Notes: a model not told the origin generated them from the letters alone. 64,000 nucleotides of DNA from Desulfobacula sp. (GCA_023701135.1 JAMPXP010000020.1:35028-99027), one strand, 5' to 3'. Shown: positions 1 through 9,855, counted from the first letter of the stretch. Program-made: numbers and translations.

Positions 1-1026
1 CACAGCCAGTGCTGCGGCCGCCAGAAAGGCAAATGCCCCGAAAAAAGCCAGGCTGTGACTTAAAAAAGTTTCCCTGAAGGCCGGGGCTAGGCGCAGGACC
101 AGATAAACCCCGATATTGACCATTGTGCTGGAGTGCAGCAGGGCTGACACGGGTGTCGGCGCCACCATGGCACCCAGAAGCCAGCTTTGGAAAGGAAATT
201 GGGCCGATTTGGTAAAGGCTGCCAAACAGAGCAAGGACAAGGACAATAGAAAGATTCGGTCGCCAGGCTCGGCGTTCAGCAGGATCTGGTGCAGATCAAG
301 ATCAGCGGTTTGTCGGATCATCACGGTCAGGGCAATGATAAACACCGTCCCGCCCAGGCTGTTCATCCACAAGGCCCGTACTGCATTTTTATCCGCTGTT
401 TCAGTCCGGTCGTGTCTGATGAGCAGAAAAGAACACAGGGTGGTGATTTCAAAAAAGAAATAAAAAAAGATCAGATTGTTGGACAGTAAAAGCCCGTTCA
501 TGGCACCTAAAAAAAGAAACATGGCGGCAAAAAATTGATTCTGCCGGGATATGGTAAGTTTAAGGTGGACTTCATGGTTGTGCATGTAAGGGATGGCCTG
601 AAGGCAAATGATCATCCCCACGATGCATACGATCAATACCAGGGTCATGCTGAGCTGATCGCAATAAAAGGTCTTGGCTTCTGCAAAGCCTTTGACACAG
701 AAAAATTCAAGATAGACCAGTACCAGGATCTGGAACAATGAAAAAATCTTGATGAGGAAACTGCAATGTTTGAACCCGAAATACAGAATCACAAACAGCA
801 GTAACATATCAGCCCCGAAAACAAGGTAACGGATGGGAAAACCGGTAAATTTGCTGATGGAAAAGCAAAAGGGAACCTGTGAGACCAGGATCAAGGCGCT
901 GAGGAGCAGCAGGCCGCCGGTAACCAGTATGGCCAGGATCCGTATCCGGGCAGGCCGAAGAAAATAACAGAACATGGCCGAGACAAACGGCAGCAGGATC
1001 AGTATGACTGTAAGTTTTTCAGCCAT
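1..1026 (-). CDS. Proton-conducting antiporter-like membrane subunit (NuoL/NuoN/MrpD/HyfB family), 3' end cut off by the window
   Basis: The minus-strand frame stays open for 342 codons from an ATG at 1026 to the window edge, with a GGGGGGAG ribosome binding site about ten bases upstream. The protein is almost wholly hydrophobic, with roughly nine or ten membrane segments visible. Near residues 282-325 it carries the family hallmark: TKSAQFPFQSWLLGAM followed by APTPVSALLHSSTMVNIG and VYLVLRLAP, which is the proton-channel region of the Proton_antipo_M family (Complex I NuoL/M/N, Mrp antiporters, hydrogenase-4/Ech-type subunits). The lysine in TKSAQ is the conserved channel residue. The sequence does not tell which complex it serves, because the partner genes would lie to the left of the window. 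Assignment to the family is firm; the specific subunit is open. Confidence 0.85.
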   Translation of the reverse strand, partial: MAEKLTVILILLPFVSAMFCYFLRPARIRILAILVTGGLLLLSALILVSQVPFCFSISKFTGFPIRYLVFGADMLLLFVILYFGFKHCSFLIKIFSLFQILVLVYLEFFCVKGFAEAKTFYCDQLSMTLVLIVCIVGMIICLQAIPYMHNHEVHLKLTISRQNQFFAAMFLFLGAMNGLLLSNNLIFFYFFFEITTLCSFLLIRHDRTETADKNAVRALWMNSLGGTVFIIALTVMIRQTADLDLHQILLNAEPGDRIFLLSLSLLCLAAFTKSAQFPFQSWLLGAMVAPTPVSALLHSSTMVNIGVYLVLRLAPAFRETFLSHSLAFFGAFAFLAAAALAV

Positions 1027-1462
1027 GATGCCATTCTCCCCCCGACGACATCTAATGATCATTCTTTCATGACGGTTTAAATTGCTAAAGGCGTTGCCGC
1101 CCCGCCGCCGGCGCTTTAATTCAAAATAACAGCAATAGATGTACCACCACGAATCTGAAACAGGAAACGGTTATAATTACATGCCCTTATAGAAAAATGA
1201 GACTTTTTTTAAAAAGAAATGTGCAACCATTTGTTTTCACCTTGTAAAGAAAACCGACACCACCATAACGTTTAAGCAAATCGCCAATCTTTTATAAAGC
1301 GCCATAAAAAAACCATTCTCGCAGACATCACCGGTCCTTTCAAGCTTTTGTCATTTTATCCCCCTGATTTTAATGCTGTTTTGCCATATTGGTATGGTAA
1401 TTGCTCAATTTCTGATAACAGCACTGTTATTTTTTACGAAATAATAAAGTGAGGGCAAACCC
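1027..1462. other. 436-bp divergent intergenic region upstream of ppsA
   Basis: This stretch separates the minus-strand antiporter-like gene from ppsA. I see no convincing open frame or RNA gene in it. It is AT-rich near its right end and carries a sigma-54-like promoter at 1390-1405. The remainder shows no clear repeat. Confidence 0.6.
1390..1405 (+). promoter_or_regulatory. Sigma-54-like promoter of ppsA
   Basis: The sequence TGGTATGGTAATTGCT fits the -24/-12 consensus TGGCACG-N4-TTGCW in spacing (first G of GG to G of GC is 12 bases) and departs from it only at positions 4 and 6. It lies about 57 bases before the ppsA start codon. It is a pattern match only; no enhancer-binding site was identified. 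Confidence 0.45.
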
Positions 1463-3895
1463 ATGATAAAAACAGATTCTAAAAAAAAATTCATTCTCTG
1501 GTTTGACGAAGTCGATATGGAAGATGTTCCTTTGGTAGGCGGGAAAAATGCTTCGCTGGGGGAAATGTATCAGAATTTAACCCCAAAAGGCATAAGAATC
1601 CCGAACGGTTTTGCCGTGACGGCCTATGCATACCATTACCTGTTGGAGCATGCCGGAATCAAGGAATATATCCGGGAGACCTTAAAAGACTTGAATACAA
1701 AGGATATGGATAATTTAACCGAACGCGGACACAAGGTGCGTTCAGCCATTCTGGGAGCTGAATTTCCATTTGAGTTGAAAGACGCTATTCTGGAAGCCTA
1801 CCACAAGCTGGAAAAAATGTATGGGAAAGGCGTTGATACGGCTGTAAGAAGTTCTGCCACAGCCGAAGATTTACCGGATGCTTCTTTTGCCGGGCAACAC
1901 GAAACATTTTTAAATATCAAAGGCGATTTTCATATTTTAGATGCCTGTCGAAGATGCTTTGCGTCGCTTTTTACAAATCGGGCAATTTCATATCGTGAAG
2001 ATAAAAAATTTGATCATCTGTCCATCGGGCTTTCCATCGCCGTTCAAAAAATGGTGCGCAGTGATTTGGCAAGTTCGGGCGTGATGTTTTCAATTGATAC
2101 GGAGAGCGGTTTTCGGGATGCCGTGTTGATCAACGGCGCCTATGGACTTGGAGAAAATGTGGTTCAAGGTGCTGTTAATCCTGATGAATTTTACGTGTTT
2201 AAACCGACGCTGAAACAAAATAAAAGGCCGATTTTAAGCAAAAAACTGGGAACAAAGAAGATCAAGATGATTTATGCCCATGAAGGGAAAATTCAGGTGA
2301 GAAACGTAAAGGTCCCTTTTAAGGACAGGGAACAGTATGTGATTACGGATGATGAAATTTTGCAATTGGCCAAGTGGGCGGTTGTGATTGAAGATCATTA
2401 TTCAAAAAAAGCAGGGGATTTCAAACCCATGGATATGGAGTGGGCAAAAGACGGTATAACAGGGGAGCTGTTTATTGTCCAGGCCCGCCCGGAAACGGTT
2501 CAATCTCAAAAAGATGTGAGCCGGATTGAAGAATATGTCCTTTTGGAAAAAGGAAAGGTTTTGGCAAAAGGGTCCCCTGTGGGGTCAAAAATCGGGGCAG
2601 GGAAAGCGAATGTGATTGAAGATGCTTCTAAAATAAAAGAGTTTGAAAAAGGGGAAGTTCTGGTCACGGACATGACGGATCCCGATTGGGAACCCATTAT
2701 GAAAATCGCTTCTGCCATTGTAACAAACCGTGGCGGGCGAACCTGCCATGCGGCCATTATTTCCCGCGAGCTTGGGATTCCCTGTGTGGTCGGCTGCAAT
2801 ACGGCAACCGACCACATTCAAACAAAAAGGGAAATAACCGTTTCGTGTGCGGACGGAGAATTTGGAACGGTTTATGATGGGATTTTAAAATATGAAATTC
2901 GAAAAACAGATCTTAAAAACCTTAAGAAAACAAAAACAAAAATAATGATGAATCTGGCTTCTCCGGATCAGGCCTTCTCACAAAGTTTCATTTTAAACGA
3001 CGGTGTGGGCCTTGCCCGGGAAGAATTTATCATCAGTTCCTATATAAAAACCCATCCGCTTGCTTTACTGAATTATATGGATCTTAAGGATAAAAAAGCA
3101 AAGGAAGAGATTCAGAAATTGACAAAAGGGTATGAAAACAAGGCAGACTACTTTATTGACAAGCTTTCCCAGGGGGTTGCAATGCTGGGAGCCGCCTTCT
3201 ATCCCAAAGATGTGATTGTGCGGTTGTCTGATTTCAAATCAAATGAATATGCAAATTTGATCGGCGGGAAAGAATTCGAGCCGCAAGAAGCAAACCCCAT
3301 GATCGGGTGGAGAGGCGCAAGCCGGTATTACGACGAAAAATATAAGCACGCTTTTGCACTGGAATGCCTCGCCTTAAAGCGGGCACGGGAGGAAATGGGA
3401 CTGGATAATATCAAGGTGATGATTCCTTTCTGCCGCACCGTTGAAGAAGGTAAAAAAGTGTTGATGGAAATGTCAAAAAACGGTTTAAAACAAGGCGAAA
3501 ATAATTTGGAAGTTTATGTGATGTGCGAGATTCCATCCAATGTGATTTTGGCCCATGAATTCAGCAAAATTTTTGATGGCTTTTCAATCGGAAGCAATGA
3601 TTTAACCCAGTTGGTCCTCGGTGTTGATCGTGATTCAGAGCTTGTCAGCCACGTTTATGACGAAAGGAACGAAGCGGTGAAAACAATGATTCGAAACGTC
3701 ATCAAAACAGCCAAAAGGAATAAATGTAAAATCGGTATTTGCGGCCAGGGACCGAGTGATTTTCCCGATTTCGCAGAATTTTTAGTGGAAGAAGGGATTG
3801 ACAGCCTTTCTCTGAGCCCGGACACCATTATTAAAACGAGGCTGGCAATTGGAAAACTTGAAGAAAAGATGGGAAAGAAGAGAACGTACAGCTAA
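1463..3895 (+). CDS. ppsA: Phosphoenolpyruvate synthase
   Basis: The enzyme converts pyruvate, ATP and water to phosphoenolpyruvate, AMP and phosphate, the entry to gluconeogenesis from acetate or pyruvate. The 810-residue length fits the family. The N-terminal ATP-binding domain begins with VPLVGGKNASLGEM. The phosphohistidine domain contains GGRTCHAAIISRELGIPCVVG with the phosphoryl-carrier histidine at residue 429. The C-terminal PEP-binding barrel ends with the GICGQGPSDFPDFAEFL segment that carries the catalytic cysteine. A GAGGGC ribosome binding site precedes the ATG. The gene stands alone behind a sigma-54-like promoter. It is visibly richer in A/T-ending codons than the neighbouring ilvC. 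A next-door universal stress gene faces it. Confidence 0.95.
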   Translation: MIKTDSKKKFILWFDEVDMEDVPLVGGKNASLGEMYQNLTPKGIRIPNGFAVTAYAYHYLLEHAGIKEYIRETLKDLNTKDMDNLTERGHKVRSAILGAEFPFELKDAILEAYHKLEKMYGKGVDTAVRSSATAEDLPDASFAGQHETFLNIKGDFHILDACRRCFASLFTNRAISYREDKKFDHLSIGLSIAVQKMVRSDLASSGVMFSIDTESGFRDAVLINGAYGLGENVVQGAVNPDEFYVFKPTLKQNKRPILSKKLGTKKIKMIYAHEGKIQVRNVKVPFKDREQYVITDDEILQLAKWAVVIEDHYSKKAGDFKPMDMEWAKDGITGELFIVQARPETVQSQKDVSRIEEYVLLEKGKVLAKGSPVGSKIGAGKANVIEDASKIKEFEKGEVLVTDMTDPDWEPIMKIASAIVTNRGGRTCHAAIISRELGIPCVVGCNTATDHIQTKREITVSCADGEFGTVYDGILKYEIRKTDLKNLKKTKTKIMMNLASPDQAFSQSFILNDGVGLAREEFIISSYIKTHPLALLNYMDLKDKKAKEEIQKLTKGYENKADYFIDKLSQGVAMLGAAFYPKDVIVRLSDFKSNEYANLIGGKEFEPQEANPMIGWRGASRYYDEKYKHAFALECLALKRAREEMGLDNIKVMIPFCRTVEEGKKVLMEMSKNGLKQGENNLEVYVMCEIPSNVILAHEFSKIFDGFSIGSNDLTQLVLGVDRDSELVSHVYDERNEAVKTMIRNVIKTAKRNKCKIGICGQGPSDFPDFAEFLVEEGIDSLSLSPDTIIKTRLAIGKLEEKMGKKRTYS

Positions 3896-3929
3896 TTGTC
3901 AGCATATTGTTTTTGAAATTTTTAACAGC

Positions 3930-4394
3930 TCAGCTCATTTCTTCATTTTTGTTGGAGCAGGATCTGATCAGTAAAATCGGAATATCGGCCGCTTGCAATA
4001 CCCCTGCAGCAACGCTTCCATAAGAGACTCGGGTCAGACCGCTGAAACCATGAGTGGCTAATGCAATCAGGTCCGCGTCTATTTCGCCGGCCACATTCAA
4101 TATCGCTTTAACAACCGGTCCGAATGCTAACCGTGTGTCCGTATGGATTCCTTTTTCACGAAACTTGCTTTTAAGGGTGTTCAGATAAGTGTTTGAAAGT
4201 TCAATTCGCTTCTCATATGCCTTCTGATATTTTTCAATATCAATAGTCTCGTCACGTTCCAATAAGACAGGCTCTTCTTCAACCTTGAGAAAAACCGCTT
4301 TGGCATCATTACATAGAAGCAGATTTTCCACATGACGCAATATGGCTTCAGCCCGTTTCGAGCCGTCCACCGGAACAAGTATTGTCTGATACAT
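3930..4394 (-). CDS. Universal stress protein (UspA family, ATP-binding type)
   Basis: The 154-residue protein is a single Usp domain, a cytoplasmic nucleotide-binding fold of the HUP class induced by starvation or stress. It opens with MYQTILVPVDGSKRAEAIL, the usual first strand and phosphate loop. Near residues 113-130 it has ATHGFSGLTRVSYGSVA, which matches the G-x2-G-x9-G-S motif of the ATP-binding subgroup. It converges with ppsA across only 34 bases, and no strong terminator separates them. The exact role is not readable from the sequence. Confidence 0.9.
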   Translation of the reverse strand: MYQTILVPVDGSKRAEAILRHVENLLLCNDAKAVFLKVEEEPVLLERDETIDIEKYQKAYEKRIELSNTYLNTLKSKFREKGIHTDTRLAFGPVVKAILNVAGEIDADLIALATHGFSGLTRVSYGSVAAGVLQAADIPILLIRSCSNKNEEMS

Positions 4395-4861
4395 TGCCGC
4401 CTCCCTTGAAGAAAAATCATTGAACCCGTTGCCTTTGGTTTTAGCAAATTAAAAGCAATAACTGTGCCAGGAAAAGATCTGGAAAACTGGATTCCAGTCA
4501 CAAGACCTTGATGCCAACAACCTGTTCTCTCTATATAGTCGCATGTACCCATTGTCCTTACCCAGATTTTCCATAAGGTGTCAGTTCCTTTTGCATCTTG
4601 TAAAAAACATTGCCTTATGCGTGTACCCATGGCTAAAAGATTCCCAAAAAAGTCATTGGTGACTTTGGTGTATTTCTGGGCAATGAGTTCCAGTACCCGT
4701 ATTCCTCTGTTGTTCATAAAGAATGTGATGCCAGGATCGGGAAGATCTTCCAGACTTATTCGCAGGAAAGGAGACTTTAAGGCGCTTTTTCTTTCAAAAA
4801 AGGCTCGGCACCGGACATCCTGTTTTGAATAGGATGCCCGGCGTCCGGATCAGGGAAAGAT
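4395..4861. other. 467-bp region between usp and ilvC with no recognised gene
   Basis: The ilvC terminator occupies 4796-4843. From about 4850 down to 4181 one minus-strand frame is open and continues into usp in another frame. Its upstream part reads like protein (for example LEDLPDPGITFFMNNRGI), but I recognise no family, and the downstream half merely overlaps usp. It could be a decayed gene or chance. Nothing else stands out. Confidence 0.4.
4796..4843 (-). terminator. Rho-independent terminator of ilvC
   Basis: Read on the minus strand just after the ilvC stop, arms at 4843-4831 and 4821-4809 form a 13-bp stem with two G-T pairs (core GGGCATCCT / AGGATGTCC) around a nine-base loop. A run of six T follows after seven further bases. 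Confidence 0.7.
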
Positions 4862-6334
4862 TTAATAAATGGGTTTCATGGCGCTCATATAGGCCCGGAG
4901 TTCCTGGCCGATCCATTCCACACCCGTGGAGCGGATGGCCTCATTGACCCGGATGAGTTCAATATTGTCCACGCCCGTGGAGCGGGGGTCCAGGCCTTTG
5001 CCGATGACGGTGGCATCCAGTTTCTTCATGAACCCGGAAAGCAGGGGCAGGGCCTTGTGGTTGAACAGATAACAGCCGTATTCGGCTGTGTCCGAGATGA
5101 CCACATTCATTTCATAGAGTTTTTTCCTGGCGATGAGGTTGGCGATGAGGGGCAGTTCATGCAGGGATTCGTAATAGGCGGATTCCTCGCCGATGCCGGT
5201 GGCCACCATGGTGTCAAAGGCCAGTTCCACGCCTGCCTTGACCAGGGCGATCATGAGGATGCCCTTGTCAAAATACGCCTGTTCCGGGATGGGCGCATCC
5301 GTGGCCTTGGAATTTTCAAAGGCCGTCTGTGAGGTTTCCTTTCTCCATTTCAAGAGATCGGCATCATCGTTTTTCCAGTCTTCCATCATGGTTTTGGAAA
5401 ACCGGCCGGACATGATATTGTCCATATGCTCGTGGTAAAGCGGCTCAAGAAGGGTTTTCAATTCCTCTGCCAGGTTAAAGGCCAGGATTTTGGCCGGGTT
5501 GGACAGCCGGTCCATCATATGGGTGACCCCGCCGTGCTTGAGGGCTTCGGTAACGGTTTCCCAGCCGTACTGGACCAGTTTGGAAGCAAAGCCGGGGTCG
5601 ATGCCCTCTTCGATCATTTTGTCGTAGCAGAGGAGGGACCCGGTCTGGAGGACGCCGCAGAGAATGGTCTGTTCCCCCATGAGATCGGATTTGACCTCGG
5701 CCGTAAAGGAAGACTGGAGGACCCCGGCCCGGTCACCGCCGGTGGCGCAGGCATAGGCTTTGGCAAGGTCCATGCCCTGGCCCGTCGGGTCGTTTTCCCG
5801 GTGGACGGCGATGAGGGTGGGCACGCCGAATCCCCTTTTGTATTCCTGCCGGACTTCGGTTCCCGGGGCCTTGGGCGCCACCATGATGACAGTGATGTCC
5901 TTTCGGATCTGCATGCCCTCTTCCACGATATTGAACCCGTGGGAATAGGACAGGCAGGCGTTTTTCTTCATGAGGGGCATGACCGCTTCAATGACGGCGG
6001 TGTGCTGTTTGTCCGGGGTCAGGTTGATGACAAGGTCTGCCTGGGGAATCAGTTCTTCATAGGCGCCCACATGGAACCCGTTTTCCGTGGCGTTTTTCCA
6101 GGACTGGCGTTTTTCTTGGATGGCGGCGGCCCTCAGGGCATAGGACACATCCAGACCGCTGTCTCTCAGGTTCAGTCCCTGGTGAAGGCCCTGTGCCCCG
6201 CACCCGACAATGACGATTTTTTTGCCTTTCAGGGCCTCGACCCCGTTGAATTCCGAAGCCTCCATGAGCCTGCACTGCCTCAGTTCCTCGAGTTGCAGCC
6301 GCAGGGGCAGCGAATTGAAATAATTTTGACCCAT
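4862..6334 (-). CDS. ilvC: Ketol-acid reductoisomerase, class II (long form)
   Basis: The enzyme isomerises and reduces acetolactate or acetohydroxybutyrate with NADPH in valine, isoleucine and leucine synthesis. The start chosen is the ATG of [15 protein letters not shown], which has AAGGAG seven bases upstream, instead of an ATG six codons earlier. This gives 490 residues, the length of the E. coli-type class II enzyme and well above the roughly 330-residue class I form. The Rossmann motif is [20 protein letters not shown] near residues 37-56, followed by the duplicated knotted C-terminal domain with Glu-rich metal ligands ([15 protein letters not shown]). A terminator follows the stop. Its usual regulator IlvY is encoded divergently, but 7.3 kb away at 13612. 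Confidence 0.95.
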   Translation of the reverse strand: MGQNYFNSLPLRLQLEELRQCRLMEASEFNGVEALKGKKIVIVGCGAQGLHQGLNLRDSGLDVSYALRAAAIQEKRQSWKNATENGFHVGAYEELIPQADLVINLTPDKQHTAVIEAVMPLMKKNACLSYSHGFNIVEEGMQIRKDITVIMVAPKAPGTEVRQEYKRGFGVPTLIAVHRENDPTGQGMDLAKAYACATGGDRAGVLQSSFTAEVKSDLMGEQTILCGVLQTGSLLCYDKMIEEGIDPGFASKLVQYGWETVTEALKHGGVTHMMDRLSNPAKILAFNLAEELKTLLEPLYHEHMDNIMSGRFSKTMMEDWKNDDADLLKWRKETSQTAFENSKATDAPIPEQAYFDKGILMIALVKAGVELAFDTMVATGIGEESAYYESLHELPLIANLIARKKLYEMNVVISDTAEYGCYLFNHKALPLLSGFMKKLDATVIGKGLDPRSTGVDNIELIRVNEAIRSTGVEWIGQELRAYMSAMKPIY

Positions 6335-6736
6335 GATGTTCTCCTTGATCATGTATAAGGGTTTCTAATCTCTGCTGAATGTATAACCCGGCTTAATGAT
6401 TGCGTCAAATGAATCATTTGCAAGATCAAGTTTCAAAGTTTGCAATACTATTTTAATATTAAGGCTTTTTGGTCCGATGGGGGAACCCTCGAACTGATTG
6501 CTTTTAAGCATAAATGGGTAAAATAGGTAATAAAAATTGGATAAAAAATACATTAATGGGGATTTATTTTCATAGCTTCTGAAGATACTTTTCATTACAC
6601 AGCCGCTCCAATCAAGGCGTTTTAGCTCGATGGATGCTGGCATGCTTTATGTAATTATTTCCCCCTTCATATTGCTTGTGTTAGGGAACCTCTTGGGTTG
6701 TATTGCAGTTCAAACTAGAAAAGAAAACGGAGGAGA
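6335..6736. other. 402-bp region upstream of ilvC and of the PEP-CTERM gene
   Basis: The ilvC leader lies here on the minus strand. Bases 6342-6486 resemble the end of the chemoreceptor gene at 7964-8028 in two blocks, separated here by about 82 extra bases. That extra segment contains the motifs ATTTGCAAG (6415-6423) and GTTTGCAATAC (6439-6449), which could be IlvY sites. A 92-codon minus-strand open frame (6643-6365) crosses the region but resembles no family and has no good ribosome binding site, so I do not call it a gene. Confidence 0.5.
6342..6486 (+). repeat. Direct repeat, copy 1 (ilvC leader)
   Basis: Bases 6349-6378 (TCATGTATAAGGGTTTCTAA and ten more) match 7972-8001 with one mismatch. 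After an 82-base interruption, 6460-6486 (TAAGGCTTTTTGGTCCGATG onward) matches 8002-8028 with a few mismatches. The similarity also reaches leftwards into the ilvC ribosome-binding region (CCTTGA). Confidence 0.75.
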
Positions 6737-7816
6737 ATGATGAAGAAGCAGTTTTTGATGAGGGTGATGGTGTGTCTGGTCTTTTTCTTAAGTCAGAGCG
6801 CACTGGTTTTAGCATCCGGCAGCCAATCGCCCGGCGCAGACTATCGCAGCTACGGTAACTACAACGACCAGGCTATAGGGTTTGTCGGTTACAATGGCAA
6901 CAGCTCCGATCCGGATTCGGTCCGGAAAGATCCCGCTTTTGCCGGTGGGGCCTGGACAGCCTTAACCCTCGGAAATGGGTACTCCTATTCCCAAGCCTAC
7001 GGATATGCCGATGCGGGCGATCTGGCCATGGGCGTCACGGCTTGGGCCAAATCCACACCAAACAACAATAGATTTACCGAAGCCTATATCAACACAGGTG
7101 CCCACAACCGGTTTACGGTTTCTGCCGACCCTTCATCGGAGTTGGAAAATGGGGATACCGCCGTTTTGAATCTCAAGGTCAGGGTGGATGGCACCCTGTT
7201 TGCTGCCGCTTCGCAATACCCTTATCCTGGTTGGGCCCACAGTGAGATCAATGCAGATCTGTCCATTCGGGATTACGGCCTTCCGGTTCCGGCGGACGAG
7301 AGAAGTTATACGCAGCTGGCCTCTTTTGGCGCTTCAGCCGAAATAGAAGCCTATGATGTGTATGCTCCCTATTGGGGTTACGGTTTTTCCAGTGGAGGGG
7401 AAGAGTACTGGGCAACAGAAAGCAACATGCAAGACATGGATGACGACAGCAATGAGTGGAATACCCATGATTGGGACAGCAACGGCTATAGCCATTACAT
7501 GGATACAGGCTGGCTCACCATCGCCTTTGAGGTCATTGTGGGGAATCTGATTGATGTGGATGCCTCTTTGTACACATATGCGAATGCCGAAAATGACGGT
7601 GAGGCCTGGGCCAGATTCGGCAATACTTTTGCCTTTGATGTGAGGCCTGAAACGGAAGGGGTTAATATCGTGTGGGAAACTCTAGGCTCACCGAGAGTAC
7701 CTTGGGATACCGAGCCTGATCCCAATGCCGTCGTACCCGAACCCGGAACCTTGTCTTTGCTGGTATCCGGCCTGATCTGCCTGGCCGGATTCAGCCGGAG
7801 ATCCAGACAAGAATAG
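6737..7816 (+). CDS. Exported PEP-CTERM sorting domain protein
   Basis: The 359-residue protein has an N-terminal signal peptide (hydrophobic core around residues 6-26, ending ALVLASG). Its C-terminus is a classical PEP-CTERM signal: VVPEPGT, a hydrophobic stretch SLLVSGLICLAGF, then RRSRQE. Proteins of this type are processed by an exosortase and released to the cell surface or exopolysaccharide matrix. The exosortase would be encoded elsewhere. The mature part is rich in Tyr, Trp, Asp and Asn, has several YGY-like and DDDS segments, and matches no domain I can name. A GGAGGAG ribosome binding site sits before two consecutive ATG codons (6737 and 6740); the second has the better spacing. The gene is flanked by direct repeats and followed by a strong hairpin. 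Confidence 0.85.
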   Translation: MMKKQFLMRVMVCLVFFLSQSALVLASGSQSPGADYRSYGNYNDQAIGFVGYNGNSSDPDSVRKDPAFAGGAWTALTLGNGYSYSQAYGYADAGDLAMGVTAWAKSTPNNNRFTEAYINTGAHNRFTVSADPSSELENGDTAVLNLKVRVDGTLFAAASQYPYPGWAHSEINADLSIRDYGLPVPADERSYTQLASFGASAEIEAYDVYAPYWGYGFSSGGEEYWATESNMQDMDDDSNEWNTHDWDSNGYSHYMDTGWLTIAFEVIVGNLIDVDASLYTYANAENDGEAWARFGNTFAFDVRPETEGVNIVWETLGSPRVPWDTEPDPNAVVPEPGTLSLLVSGLICLAGFSRRSRQE

Positions 7817-7881
7817 GATAGCGTTGGTTTTGGTTATGAGCCGGAAGGCTGACCGGGCAGTTATTTGGACAGGAAAAATCC

Positions 7882-7923
7882 AACAAAGCCACGGAAAGGG
7901 ATACTTTCCGTGGCTTTGTTTTT
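7882..7923 (+). terminator. Strong rho-independent terminator after the PEP-CTERM gene
   Basis: A perfect 17-bp stem (7882-7898 with 7904-7920, core AAAGCCACGGAAAG) with a five-base loop runs into five T. Because AAAAA also precedes it by a few bases, it may also end the minus-strand chemoreceptor transcript. Confidence 0.92.
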
Positions 7924-7963
7924 GTATGTCCGGACGTTTTGCCTGTTCATGCCGGGACGAAAT

Positions 7964-8028
7964 TCCTTGAATCATGTATAAGGGTTTCCAATCTCTGCTG
8001 ATAAGGCCTTTTGATCCGATGGGGGCCC
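7964..8028 (+). repeat. Direct repeat, copy 2 (end of the chemoreceptor gene)
   Basis: This copy contains the two blocks of the 6342-6486 repeat without the 82-base interruption. On the minus strand it encodes the last residues of the chemoreceptor, [19 protein letters not shown]. Confidence 0.75.
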
Positions 8029-9855
8029 CATTTTCATCTGAACATGATTTTTCCCATACACCATCCGGGTCAGCTCCGCCACCATGGACCCCATTTCTTC
8101 CGCCTGGGCGCTGAGTTCTTCTGAAGCGGCTGCCGATTCTTCCGAATTGCTGGCGATGACCTGGGTGATCTTATCCATTTCCGTGGCGGCAGTGGCGATC
8201 TGTTCAAGGCCCTTGGCAATCTCGACGCTTGCCGTGGTAATCCCTTCGGTTTTTTCCCCGATAATGGTGGCGCTTTCCACGATGCCTTCGAAATTCTGGT
8301 TCATGGTGTTGATGGATGTCGACACCTGCCCGATCCTGGAGATGGTTTCGTCCAGGAGTTCCTGGGTTGTGCGTGCCGCCTTGGTGGACTTTATGGCAAG
8401 GTTTCTGACCTCATCGGCCACCACTGCGAATCCAGCCCCGGCGTCTCCGGCCCTGGCAGCCTCCACTGCGGCGTTCAGAGCCAGGAGATTGGTCTGGAAG
8501 GCGATCTGGTCGATGGCTTTGATGATTTCCCCCATTTTGTCACTGTCGGCAACAATCTGGTTGATTTTGGTGGTAATTTCCACAATGGCTTTCAGGGACT
8601 GGCCTGATTTTTCAATATTCTGATTCATCAATTCCTGGGTCCCCCGGGTCATCTCAGAGGCTTGCCGGCTGCTGGCCGTAATCTCATGTATGGAGGCAGA
8701 GGTTTCTTCAACGGTGGCGGCCTGTTCCGATGCATTTTCGGCAAGGGACTGGCTGGATGAGGAAATCTCGTGGGCTGCCTGGGCAACCTGTGCGGCACAG
8801 TCATCAATGCCGCCGGCAAGGGTTTTTAATTGGCGGTTGAGTCCCCGGACCGTCAGAAAAGAGGCCAGGATTCCTGCTAAAACAGCAAAAACGCTTAAAT
8901 AGGCGACCGTATTTTTTGACTGTTGGGCAGAGGAAAGCATGATCTGATCCGACATGATGTTCTCCCTGGCGATTTTCCGGATTTCCTGCAAAAGGGATTG
9001 GATTTCAAGCAATGCCGGTATGGTATTTTCAGCATAAATGGTGTGGGCGGCTTCAATTCCTTTCATTTTTTCAGAATGCCATAAAACAGCCCGGTCTATT
9101 TTTTCAAGGGTGATCCGGGCATGGTTCATGGTATTTTCAAGATAATAGGCATGGGCCTGCTCAAATTTTTTTTCCTTTATCAGGGAGATGATGGTGCGGG
9201 CGCTTTCATGAAGGGCCTTGTGAGGCGGAACCATTTCATCCAGGATCAGGGAAAAATCCTTATCCTTTTTTTTCAGGCTTATGATTTTTTCCGAAGCCAT
9301 CCATTTGCCCAGGCCGCACTGGCCCGGGTCCAGTTCAATGTCCAGGTTCTCGGATTTGTTTAAGAGGGAATCTTTAATCTTATGGGTCCATAAAAGATGA
9401 TCGATTTTTTTCTGGATTAAAAATTCCCCCAGCCGGATATCAACGGGTTGATACCGGTCCCCTATGGCTTTGGCGGATTCATGGAGCAGATAATGGGGCT
9501 TTTCAATAGCCAGAAGAAGCGTTTTAAGCTCCGGGACCATGACCTCGGCTTCCTTTCGCCCTTCTCCGAACAGCCATTGGCCAAACCCGCATTTATGGTC
9601 ATCGGTCTGTACATTCAAGGTTGTCACCTTCTCGTCCGTGAGCAGCGCATTGACCTTGTTCACCCAGACCAGATGATCCACTTCCTTCTGGGCAAGAATC
9701 CCGTCCAGTTTGTTTCCTTCAATCACCTCCGAGGCATTGCCCACAATTTTCTTAAACCCTAGAACCCCGGTCATGCTCACGGCCAGCAGCAGACACAGAA
9801 TAATCATAAAACTTCCGGAGATACGGGTGCCGATGGCCAGATCATTTATTTTCAT
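7972..9855 (-). CDS. Methyl-accepting chemotaxis protein with two extracytoplasmic CZB zinc-binding domains
   Basis: The 627-residue protein has a membrane segment at about 15-34, a sensory region, a second segment at about 312-335, and a cytoplasmic signalling domain with the hairpin tip [20 protein letters not shown]. The sensory region holds two copies of the chemoreceptor zinc-binding pattern. The first has His61, Cys89 in HKCGFGQWL, His121 and His125. The second has His153, Cys180 in GQCGLGKWM, His212 and His216. CZB domains bind zinc through a 3-His/1-Cys site and can respond to hypochlorous acid or to zinc itself; in most receptors they sit in the cytoplasm, so the placement between the two membrane segments is uncommon. 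It is the last gene of an operon with a STAS protein (30-bp gap) and a SpoIIE protein. The last about 20 residues come from repeated DNA. Confidence 0.93.
   Translation of the reverse strand: MKINDLAIGTRISGSFMIILCLLLAVSMTGVLGFKKIVGNASEVIEGNKLDGILAQKEVDHLVWVNKVNALLTDEKVTTLNVQTDDHKCGFGQWLFGEGRKEAEVMVPELKTLLLAIEKPHYLLHESAKAIGDRYQPVDIRLGEFLIQKKIDHLLWTHKIKDSLLNKSENLDIELDPGQCGLGKWMASEKIISLKKKDKDFSLILDEMVPPHKALHESARTIISLIKEKKFEQAHAYYLENTMNHARITLEKIDRAVLWHSEKMKGIEAAHTIYAENTIPALLEIQSLLQEIRKIARENIMSDQIMLSSAQQSKNTVAYLSVFAVLAGILASFLTVRGLNRQLKTLAGGIDDCAAQVAQAAHEISSSSQSLAENASEQAATVEETSASIHEITASSRQASEMTRGTQELMNQNIEKSGQSLKAIVEITTKINQIVADSDKMGEIIKAIDQIAFQTNLLALNAAVEAARAGDAGAGFAVVADEVRNLAIKSTKAARTTQELLDETISRIGQVSTSINTMNQNFEGIVESATIIGEKTEGITTASVEIAKGLEQIATAATEMDKITQVIASNSEESAAASEELSAQAEEMGSMVAELTRMVYGKNHVQMKMGPPSDQKALSAEIGNPYT

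Noticed and set aside
4181..4717. 178-residue minus-strand open frame overlapping usp
   Set aside because: Its second half is only an alternate frame of the clear usp gene and it has no family match.
5426..6358. 310-residue plus-strand frame opposite ilvC
   Set aside because: It is the antisense of a strongly conserved gene and has repetitive, GC-driven composition.
6365..6643. 92-residue minus-strand open frame upstream of ilvC
   Set aside because: It has no good ribosome binding site, no family, and runs through the duplicated leader.
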